Positions 1-4,863 of a DNA stretch of 5,958 nucleotides are shown piece by piece. Position 1 is the first letter of the stretch; each line of letters starts with the position of its first letter. The notes under the pieces were generated by a model, which made no database searches, had not been told where the DNA came from, and saw nothing but the letters and a program-made list of their open reading frames with translations. The position numbers and the translations under genes were made by a program. The stretch is from positions 1 through 5,958 of the forward strand of contig CADCWC010000263.1 of NCBI GenBank assembly GCA_902806305.1, given 5' to 3'. This DNA comes from an uncultured Thermoleophilia bacterium. Lineage in GTDB: Bacteria > Actinomycetota > Thermoleophilia > Gaiellales > F1-60-MAGs149.

Positions 1-258
1 GGCCGCCGGCACGACGCGGGCCGCCCCGTGGCGCGCCGCGACGGCCTCGGCGTCGCGTCCGTGACGGTCGATCAGCGTGCAGACGCCGACGACCCGACCG
101 AGCGGCGCGAGCGCCTCGTCGAGGCCCGGCGTGTCGACGGGATCGACGACGAGCACGCCGCCGTCCACGACGAGGGCGGTGGACGCACGACGCAGGCGCT
201 CGTCGGGATCGGCGATCCAGACGAAGCTGCCCTGGTCGTCGAGGGGGTGTGTCTCCAT
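1..258 (-). CDS. MBL-fold-like hydrolase family protein, N-terminal part (3' end beyond window)
   Basis: Reading from the ATG at 258 down to base 1 gives 86 codons without a stop, so the gene continues past the left edge. The protein starts METHPLDDQG, followed by alternating beta-strand-like segments: TALVVDGGVLVVDPVDTPGL (residues 27-46), then GRVVGVCTLI (54-63). This is the N-terminal layout of the metallo-beta-lactamase fold, in which a 'DGG.LVVDP' strand pair precedes the metal motif. At the place where HxHxDH is expected the protein has DRHGRD (residues 64-69), keeping only the central His, so metal binding may be altered or lost. The motif is followed by a helix (AEAVAARHGA) and a new strand (ARVVPA), again as in the fold. 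I recognise this as resembling a small, divergent MBL-like group of actinobacteria, normally about 200 residues, but the substrate is unknown. The start is supported by a -10-like hexamer just upstream. The ATG is 45 bases beyond the stop of the preceding gene and lies in the same frame as it. The reading frame is well supported; the family call is moderate. Confidence 0.68.
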   Translation of the reverse strand, partial: METHPLDDQGSFVWIADPDERLRRASTALVVDGGVLVVDPVDTPGLDEALAPLGRVVGVCTLIDRHGRDAEAVAARHGAARVVPAA

Positions 259-264
259 GCCGGC

Positions 265-270
265 AGCATA
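265..270 (-). promoter_or_regulatory. Candidate -10 element for leaderless transcription of the MBL-like gene
   Basis: The only intergenic gap in the window (259-303) contains TATGCT on the minus strand. It fits the TAnnnT pattern of actinobacterial -10 elements and is the most AT-rich hexamer in an otherwise GC-dense gap. Only six bases (GCCGGC) separate it from the ATG at 258. Transcription would therefore start at or next to the A of the start codon, giving a leaderless mRNA, which is common in actinobacteria. This fits the absence of any Shine-Dalgarno-like sequence before that ATG. No clear -35 element is visible at the usual spacing. The rest of the gap holds no hairpin followed by a T-run, so no intrinsic terminator of the upstream operon is apparent. 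Confidence 0.38.
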
Positions 271-303
271 CGCGCGGCCGGACCGCTCCCCGCTCGACAG
301 TGC

Positions 304-1875
304 CTAGGAAACCAGGTCCGCGGCGTCCTCGAGGGCGTCGTCCGGGACGTCCCCGGCCACCTCGACGGGGTCGTCGAGCGCGGCCTCGAGGACGTCGACG
401 ATCTCTGCGTCGAGCTGGCGGCCCGCGACGCGACGGCACTCCTCGAGCGCCTCGGCGCGCGAGCGGGCGGGGGCGTAGACGGTCGTCCGCGTCATCACGT
501 CGAACGCGTCCGCCACCGCGAGCAGGCGGGCGCCCTCCGGCACGGCGTCGCCCTCGACCCCGTCCGGGTAGCCCTGCCCGTCCGGCTGCTCGTGCTGCCC
601 GCGGATCCAGGCGACCTGATCGGCTTCGAGCGCCTCGGCCGCGATCTGGGCCCCGAGCACGGCGTGTCGCCGGAGCTGCGTCAGGGCCGCCCGGTCGAGC
701 GGTCCGGCGGCCGTGAGCACCTCGGCGGGGACGCCGACCTTGCCGATGTCGTGCACGAGCGCCGCCTCGCGGAGCCGCGCGGTCCGGGCGCGGTCCCAGC
801 CGCGCCGGCGGGCCAACGCGCCCGCGAGCTCCGCGACGCGCTCGGAGTGCCCGGTCGTCCCGGGATCCTTGGCGTCGAGCACGCGCGCCAGCGCCCGGAG
901 GCCTGCGAGCACCTGGAGGCGGTCCATCCGCTCCGCGCGCTCGTCGTGGGAGAACTGCTGGATCAGGTCGCGCGACCACCGGAAGGCCCCGTTGCGCCCG
1001 TGGCTCTTGGCCCAGTAGAGCGCCTCGTCGGCCAACCGCAGCAGCTCGTGGGCGTCGCGGGCGTCGCCGAGGTCGCAGACGCCCGCGGAGAGTCCGACGG
1101 CGGCGTGCCCGCTGAGCGGCTCGCGCGACACCGAGTGGCGGACCCGCTCGGCGAACGAGAACGCCCCCTCCGCATCGGTCTCCGGGAGCAGCGCGGCGAA
1201 CTCGTCGCCGCCGAGCCGCGCCACGAGCTCGCCCTGGCGGTGGTGAGCGGCCAGCCGCCGGGCGAACGTGTCGAGCACCTGGTCGCCCGCCGCGTGGCCG
1301 TAGCTGTCGTTCAGCTCCTTGAACTTGTCGAGGTCGAACACGGCCACGGCCAGCGGCCGTCCGTACCGGTGGGCCCGCTCGACCTCGCCCGTCAGCCGCT
1401 CGTAGAAGGTGCGCCGGTTCGCGATGCCGGTCAGGGGGTCGGTCGCGGCGCGGCGCAGGAGGCGCTCGCGCTCGATCGCGTACCGCACGATCCGGCGCAG
1501 CATCCGTGGCGAGGCGTCGTCCTTCAACAGGTAGTCCTGGGCTCCCGCCTGGCCGACGCGGACCGCGAGCGCCTCGTCGTCGAGGCCGGTCAGCACGACG
1601 ATCGGCGTCTCGGGCACCAGCCGACGCAGCTCGACGACGGTGTCGAGCCCGGTCGAGTCCGGCAGGCTCAGGTCGAGCAGCACGACGTCGTAGGACCGCT
1701 CGGCCAGCAGGGCGCTCGCGCCGTGGAGGGTCTGGGCGTGGGTCACGGCGCGCGTCAGGTTGGCGGCGTAGAGTGCCTCCATCATCAGGCCCGCCTCGGC
1801 CATGCTGTCCTCCACGAGCAGCACGCGCAGCTCACGGCGCTCGCCTGCCCCGGCCCCCGGGTCGCGCCGCATCAC
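304..1875 (-). CDS. Receiver-GGDEF-HD-GYP protein: predicted c-di-GMP cyclase/phosphodiesterase response regulator
   Basis: This soluble 523-residue protein has three domains. The receiver (about 16-135) has acidic E22/D23, phospho-acceptor D68 (VVLLDLSLPD), T96 and K118. The GGDEF domain (about 142-300) has the DPLTG entry motif (146-150), metal and substrate residues in FDLDKFKELND (180-190), and an intact GGDEF (222-226), so diguanylate cyclase activity (2 GTP to c-di-GMP) is expected. The inhibitory I-site, normally RxxD, reads RQGE (213-216). The HD-GYP domain (about 322-500) has GHSERVAEL (342-350), HDIGK (375-379), H404, a GYP loop DGQGYPDG (432-439) and ADAFDVMT (455-462). It hydrolyses c-di-GMP in active family members. 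Its HHE metal motif reads QHE (427-429), so activity is uncertain. The C-terminal tail is acidic. The start could be GTG at 1875 or ATG at 1872; GTG sits 8 bases after GGAG and gives a GTGA overlap with the kinase stop, while ATG gives a TGATG junction. As last gene of the operon it is the likely output of the two upstream kinases (inference). Confidence 0.93.
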   Translation of the reverse strand: MMRRDPGAGAGERRELRVLLVEDSMAEAGLMMEALYAANLTRAVTHAQTLHGASALLAERSYDVVLLDLSLPDSTGLDTVVELRRLVPETPIVVLTGLDDEALAVRVGQAGAQDYLLKDDASPRMLRRIVRYAIERERLLRRAATDPLTGIANRRTFYERLTGEVERAHRYGRPLAVAVFDLDKFKELNDSYGHAAGDQVLDTFARRLAAHHRQGELVARLGGDEFAALLPETDAEGAFSFAERVRHSVSREPLSGHAAVGLSAGVCDLGDARDAHELLRLADEALYWAKSHGRNGAFRWSRDLIQQFSHDERAERMDRLQVLAGLRALARVLDAKDPGTTGHSERVAELAGALARRRGWDRARTARLREAALVHDIGKVGVPAEVLTAAGPLDRAALTQLRRHAVLGAQIAAEALEADQVAWIRGQHEQPDGQGYPDGVEGDAVPEGARLLAVADAFDVMTRTTVYAPARSRAEALEECRRVAGRQLDAEIVDVLEAALDDPVEVAGDVPDDALEDAADLVS

Positions 1876-3407
1876 GCCGCGGGCTCCACGCGCGACGATC
1901 GCACCTCGGGCCCGGCGTCGGGCAGGGTGAACCGGAACACCGTCCCGCCGGTCGGATTCGGCTCGACCCAGATCCGGCCGCCGGAGCGCTCGACGATCTT
2001 GCGGCAGATGGCGAGGCCGATGCCCGTGCCGGCATACGCCTCGCGGGCGTGCAGTCGCTGGAACATCTCGAAGACGCGGTCCGCGTGGCGTGGCTCGATC
2101 CCGATGCCGTTGTCCGCGACCGAGAAGAGCCAGCCGCCCGGGGCCGCCTCCGCGGCGATGTGGACGCGCGGCGGCGTGTCCGGCCGCCGGAACTTGATCG
2201 CGTTGCCGATCAGGTTCTGGAACACCTGGCCGAGCTGGCCCTCGTCACCCGCCACCATCGGCAGCGCGCCCGCCGTCACGAGCGCCCCGCTCTCGGTGAT
2301 GGTCCGGTCGAGGACGAGCATCGTCTGCCGCGCGACCTGCGCCGTGTCGACCGACTCCGTGCGGCTCGCGGCACCCGCGCGGGAGTACGTCAGCAGATCG
2401 TCGATCAGACTGCGCATCCGCTTCGTGCCGCTGAGCGCGTAGTCGATGTAGCCCTGGGCGTCCTCGTCGAGCTGTGGGCCGTACCGCGAGCGCAGCAGGC
2501 CGACGTAGCCCGAGACCACCCGGAGCGGCTCCGACAGGTCGTGGGAGGCGACGTAGGCGAAGCTCGACAGGTCGGCGTTCGAGCGCTCGAGGTCGGAGGC
2601 GCGCTCCTCCAGGCGGCGATGGGCGTCCGCGAGCGCCTCCGCGGCCTCCCGGCGCTCCGAGACGTCACGGGCCAGCAGGCTGTAGCCCTGGAGCCGTCCC
2701 GCCTCGTCGTGCAGCACGCTGATCGTCAGCTGGACCCAGACGGGCCGGCCGTCGGCTCGCCGGCGGCGGGCCTCTGTCACGGAGGTGCCGTCGGTCCGGG
2801 CCCGGGCCAGGTCCGCCTCGGGCACGCCCGCCTCCTGCTCCTCCTCCGTGTAGAAGGCGCGCATGTGGACCCCGATCGCCTGCTCGGCGGGGACGCCGCT
2901 CAGCTGCTCGGCGCCGCGGTTCCAGTTCGTCACGCGCCCGTCGAGGTCGACCATCACGAGCGAGTAGTCGCGCGCCCCTTCGACGAGGAGGCGGAGCTGC
3001 TGCTCGCTCGCCCGCAGTGCGGCGTTCTTCTCGAACAGGTCGATGAAGACGCCGACCTTCGAGCGCAGCACCGTCGGGTCGAACGGCTTGAACAGGTAGT
3101 CGACGGCGCCGGACTCGTAGCCGCGGAAGACGTGGCGCTGCTCGGTGTTGAGCGCGGTCAGGAAGATGATCGGCACGGAGCGGGTGCGCTCCAGGCGCTT
3201 GATGTAGTCGGCCGTCTCGTACCCGTCCATGCCCGGCATCTGGACGTCGAGGAGGATCAGGGCGTAGTCGTCGGTCAGGAGCCGCTTCAGCGCCTCGTCG
3301 CCGGACCCCGCACGCACGAGCGTCCGCCCGAGCGGCTCGAGCACGGCCTCCAGCGCGAGCAGGTTCTCGGGACGGTCGTCGACGAGGAGGATGCGCGTCA
3401 CGGTCAT
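1872..3407 (-). CDS. Soluble receiver-PAS-histidine kinase
   Basis: A 511-residue cytoplasmic sensor kinase with an N-terminal receiver and no membrane segment. The receiver (about 4-120) has D10/D11, phospho-acceptor D54 (LILLDVQMPGMDGYE), T84 and K107 (LFKPFD), all canonical. The PAS domain (about 136-253) contains NWNRGAEQLSG (161-171) and HMRAFYTEEEQ (181-191), and ends in the usual DVSERR linker (248-253). A charged helix (254-280), probably a coiled coil, leads to the phospho-acceptor helix ASHDLSEPLR with H289. The ATPase part has the N-box NLIGNAIKF (398-406), G1 DNGIGI (432-437), F-box FEMFQRLH (446-453) and G2 GTGIGLAI (460-467), so it should be an active kinase. The frame is open as far as 3965, but the domain begins right after the ATG at 3407, which overlaps the CheB stop as ATGA; the upstream extension is a shadow of CheB. 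Placing the receiver in front of the kinase suggests that phosphorylation by another kinase, perhaps the upstream hybrid kinase, tunes this one (inference). The PAS ligand cannot be told from sequence. Confidence 0.95.
   Translation of the reverse strand: MTVTRILLVDDRPENLLALEAVLEPLGRTLVRAGSGDEALKRLLTDDYALILLDVQMPGMDGYETADYIKRLERTRSVPIIFLTALNTEQRHVFRGYESGAVDYLFKPFDPTVLRSKVGVFIDLFEKNAALRASEQQLRLLVEGARDYSLVMVDLDGRVTNWNRGAEQLSGVPAEQAIGVHMRAFYTEEEQEAGVPEADLARARTDGTSVTEARRRRADGRPVWVQLTISVLHDEAGRLQGYSLLARDVSERREAAEALADAHRRLEERASDLERSNADLSSFAYVASHDLSEPLRVVSGYVGLLRSRYGPQLDEDAQGYIDYALSGTKRMRSLIDDLLTYSRAGAASRTESVDTAQVARQTMLVLDRTITESGALVTAGALPMVAGDEGQLGQVFQNLIGNAIKFRRPDTPPRVHIAAEAAPGGWLFSVADNGIGIEPRHADRVFEMFQRLHAREAYAGTGIGLAICRKIVERSGGRIWVEPNPTGGTVFRFTLPDAGPEVRSSRVEPAA
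1884..1887 (-). promoter_or_regulatory. Ribosome-binding site deciding between GTG and ATG start
   Basis: GGAG on the minus strand, inside the last codons of the upstream kinase gene. It lies 8 bases before the GTG at 1875 and 11 bases before the ATG at 1872, so spacing mildly favours GTG. Either start would be translationally coupled to termination at 1872-1874. The two proteins differ by one residue only. Confidence 0.5.
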
Positions 3408-3997
3408 GCCGCGCCCCGGGGCGCGAGCCGACGACCGGTCCGGCAGACCTCGGCCAGCGCGCGGGCGAGGTCGTCGAGCGCGACGACGGCGTCGGCGACC
3501 CCCGCGGCGATCGCCGCCTCGGGCATGCGCCGGCTGGCGGCCGTCGCCGGGTGCTGGACGAGCGTCGTGCCGCCCTCCGCCCGGATGCGGGCGAGCCCGG
3601 CCGTGCCGTCGCTGTTGGCCCCTGTCAGCAGCACGCCGAGGACCCGCTCGCGGTAGACCTCGGCGGCCGACTCGAACAGCACGTCGATCGACGGTCGCGC
3701 GTGCTGCACCCGCTCGTCGACGGACAGCTCGAAGCCGGTCGGGGCGACGAGCAGGTGGTAGTCGGCGGGGGCCAGGTAGACCCGTCCCGGCTCGATCGGG
3801 TCCTTGTCCTCGGCCTCCTGGACCGGCAGCGCGGTCGCCGCCTGCAGCGAGCCGACGAGCAGGTCCGGCGCCTGGACCCCCCGGTGTTGGGCGACCGCGA
3901 CCGCCGCGTCGAAGTCGGCGGGCAGACCGCGCAGGAGCGTCGAGACGGCGTGGAGGCCGCCCCACGAGGCGCCGACGACGACGAGGTCGACGCGCAT
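3404..3997 (-). CDS. cheB: CheB-type protein-glutamate methylesterase without receiver domain
   Basis: A 197-residue protein consisting only of the CheB methylesterase domain. In CheB this domain removes methyl groups from glutamate side chains that CheR has methylated on chemoreceptors, and can also deamidate glutamines. The expected Ser-His-Asp triad is visible: S11 in GASWGG (9-14), H38 in AVAQHRG (34-40) and D130 in LLTGANSDGTAG (123-134). Other family blocks are YLAPADYHLLV (74-84), RPSIDVLFESA (101-111) and the C-terminal HPATAASRRMPEAAI (149-163). Classical CheB is about 350 residues, with an N-terminal receiver that holds the catalytic domain in check; here the methylesterase domain begins at residue 3, so that control is missing. 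The frame is open up to 4183, but the ATG at 3997 is clearly the start: it has a strong ribosome-binding site 6 bases upstream, shares its A with the CheR stop (TGATG), and places GASWGG at the normal distance. The stop overlaps the next gene as ATGA. The real substrate is unknown. Confidence 0.94.
   Translation of the reverse strand: MRVDLVVVGASWGGLHAVSTLLRGLPADFDAAVAVAQHRGVQAPDLLVGSLQAATALPVQEAEDKDPIEPGRVYLAPADYHLLVAPTGFELSVDERVQHARPSIDVLFESAAEVYRERVLGVLLTGANSDGTAGLARIRAEGGTTLVQHPATAASRRMPEAAIAAGVADAVVALDDLARALAEVCRTGRRLAPRGAA
3410..3425 (-). promoter_or_regulatory. 16-bp perfect palindrome over the kinase gene's ribosome-binding region
   Basis: CGCGCCCCGGGGCGCG is its own reverse complement. 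It ends two bases before the kinase ATG at 3407 and lies in the last codons of cheB. In the mRNA it can fold as a 6-bp all-GC stem (CGCGCC/GGCGCG) with a CCGG loop, burying GGGG (3417-3414), the only Shine-Dalgarno-like run near this start. A ribosome finishing cheB would open the stem, so the structure could make kinase translation depend on cheB translation. The palindrome is seen directly; the regulatory role is inferred, and chance is a real possibility in such GC-rich DNA. Confidence 0.35.
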
Positions 3998-4863
3998 CAG
4001 CACACCTTCCGGTAGAGCTTCTCGCGCCCGTCGAGGTCCTCGTAGCAGCGCTCGTGGCGCGTGAAGCGGATCGACTCCTTGCGGCCCAGGGCGAGGACGC
4101 CGAAGTTCGCGAGGCTCTCGTGGAGCAGGGAGTGGACGCGGTCCTGGAGCGTTCGGCCGAAGTAGATCATCACGTTCCGGCACATGACCACGTGGAACTC
4201 GTTGAACGAGCGGTCCGAGACGAGGTTGTGCTGTGCGAAGACGATGTTCCGGGCCAGCTCGGGACGCAGCGTGCAGCCGTCCCGGTCCGTGTCGAAGTAG
4301 TCGAGCAGACCCGCGGTCCCGCCCGCCTGCCGATAGGCCTCGTCGTAGGACTCGAGCCGCTCCCCCGGCAGCGTCCCGGCTCGCGCCCGCTGGACGACCC
4401 TGGCGTTGACGTCGGTGCCGTAGAGTCGCACGCGCTCGAGCAGCCCGGCCTCGTGCAGCACGATCGCGACGGAGTAGGTCTCCTCCCCGGTCGAGCAGCC
4501 GGCGTTCCAGATCCGGATGAAGGGATACGTGCGCAGGTGCGGCACCACGTTGTCCCTGAAGCTCCGGTAGAAGGTCGGATCGCGGAACATCGACGTGACG
4601 TTGACCGACAGGTCACGGAGCAGGCGGTCCATCGCCGAGGGGTCGTGCAGCACACGGTCCTGGAGCGCCGAGATCGTCTCCAGCCCCTCCTCCTGGACGC
4701 GCCGCCACAGTCGTCGCCGGAGCGACCCGACGGCGTACTCGCGGAAGTCGAAGCTGTAGCGGCGGTAGATCGCCTCCAGCAGCAGCTCGACCTCGAGCGC
4801 CTCGAGCTCGGCGTCCCGGGGGCGGGCGGCGAGCTCGAGGGATCCGTCCGGACCGTCAGCCAT
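3997..4863 (-). CDS. cheR: CheR-type protein-glutamate O-methyltransferase
   Basis: A 288-residue protein matching the usual length of CheR, which uses S-adenosylmethionine to methylate glutamates on signalling proteins. The helical N-terminal domain spans about 20-85. It is followed by the family signature SVNVTSMFRDPTFYRSFR (86-103), where classical CheR has N-E-T-x-F-F-R. The SAM-binding domain shows IWNAGCSTGEETYSVAI (118-134, motif I), LYGTDVN (147-153, the acidic residue expected to contact the SAM ribose) and VVMCRNVMIYF (225-235). The protein ends at KLYRKVC, with no TPR extension and no fused CheB. The ATG at 4863 is the first start in the frame. It overlaps the end of the upstream kinase gene by 8 bases and has only a weak GGGTG ribosome-binding match (4875-4871), so coupling is likely. 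In chemotaxis CheR acts on receptors, but none is encoded here. The large hybrid kinase immediately upstream is a plausible alternative target (inference). Family assignment is secure. Confidence 0.95.
   Translation of the reverse strand: MADGPDGSLELAARPRDAELEALEVELLLEAIYRRYSFDFREYAVGSLRRRLWRRVQEEGLETISALQDRVLHDPSAMDRLLRDLSVNVTSMFRDPTFYRSFRDNVVPHLRTYPFIRIWNAGCSTGEETYSVAIVLHEAGLLERVRLYGTDVNARVVQRARAGTLPGERLESYDEAYRQAGGTAGLLDYFDTDRDGCTLRPELARNIVFAQHNLVSDRSFNEFHVVMCRNVMIYFGRTLQDRVHSLLHESLANFGVLALGRKESIRFTRHERCYEDLDGREKLYRKVC
4004..4010 (-). promoter_or_regulatory. cheB: Strong ribosome-binding site for cheB
   Basis: GGAAGGT on the minus strand, within the last codons of cheR, lies 6 bases before the ATG at 3997. 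It is the best Shine-Dalgarno match in the window and fixes the CheB start, ruling out the longer open frame that reaches 4183. Confidence 0.7.

Noticed and set aside
72..269. A 65-codon minus-strand open frame in the left-edge region
   Set aside because: Ser/Arg/Thr-rich shadow. The frame starting at the ATG at 258 gives MBL-like strands and stays open to the window edge.
271..300. Possible terminator hairpin in the gap after the GGDEF/HD-GYP gene
   Set aside because: Only a short GCGG/CCGC pairing can be drawn and no T-run follows, so an intrinsic terminator is not supported.
28..2442. An 804-codon open frame on the plus strand, opposite the GGDEF/HD-GYP and kinase genes
   Set aside because: It is antisense to two genes with clear domain motifs, spans their junction and the gap, and translates to Arg/Val/Gly/Pro-rich sequence without any recognisable motif. 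GC-rich third positions remove stops from this frame.
1506..3656. A 716-codon plus-strand open frame across the kinase gene
   Set aside because: Shadow of the minus-strand kinase, cheB and response regulator genes; low-complexity composition and no motif.
3408..3965. N-terminal extension of the receiver-PAS-kinase up to 3965
   Set aside because: The extension is Arg/Gly/Pro-rich, overlaps the whole of cheB in another frame, and the receiver begins immediately after the ATG at 3407.
3998..4183. N-terminal extension of CheB up to 4183
   Set aside because: It overlaps the conserved C-terminal part of CheR, has no domain character, and the ATG at 3997 has a strong ribosome-binding site and the correct distance to GASWGG.
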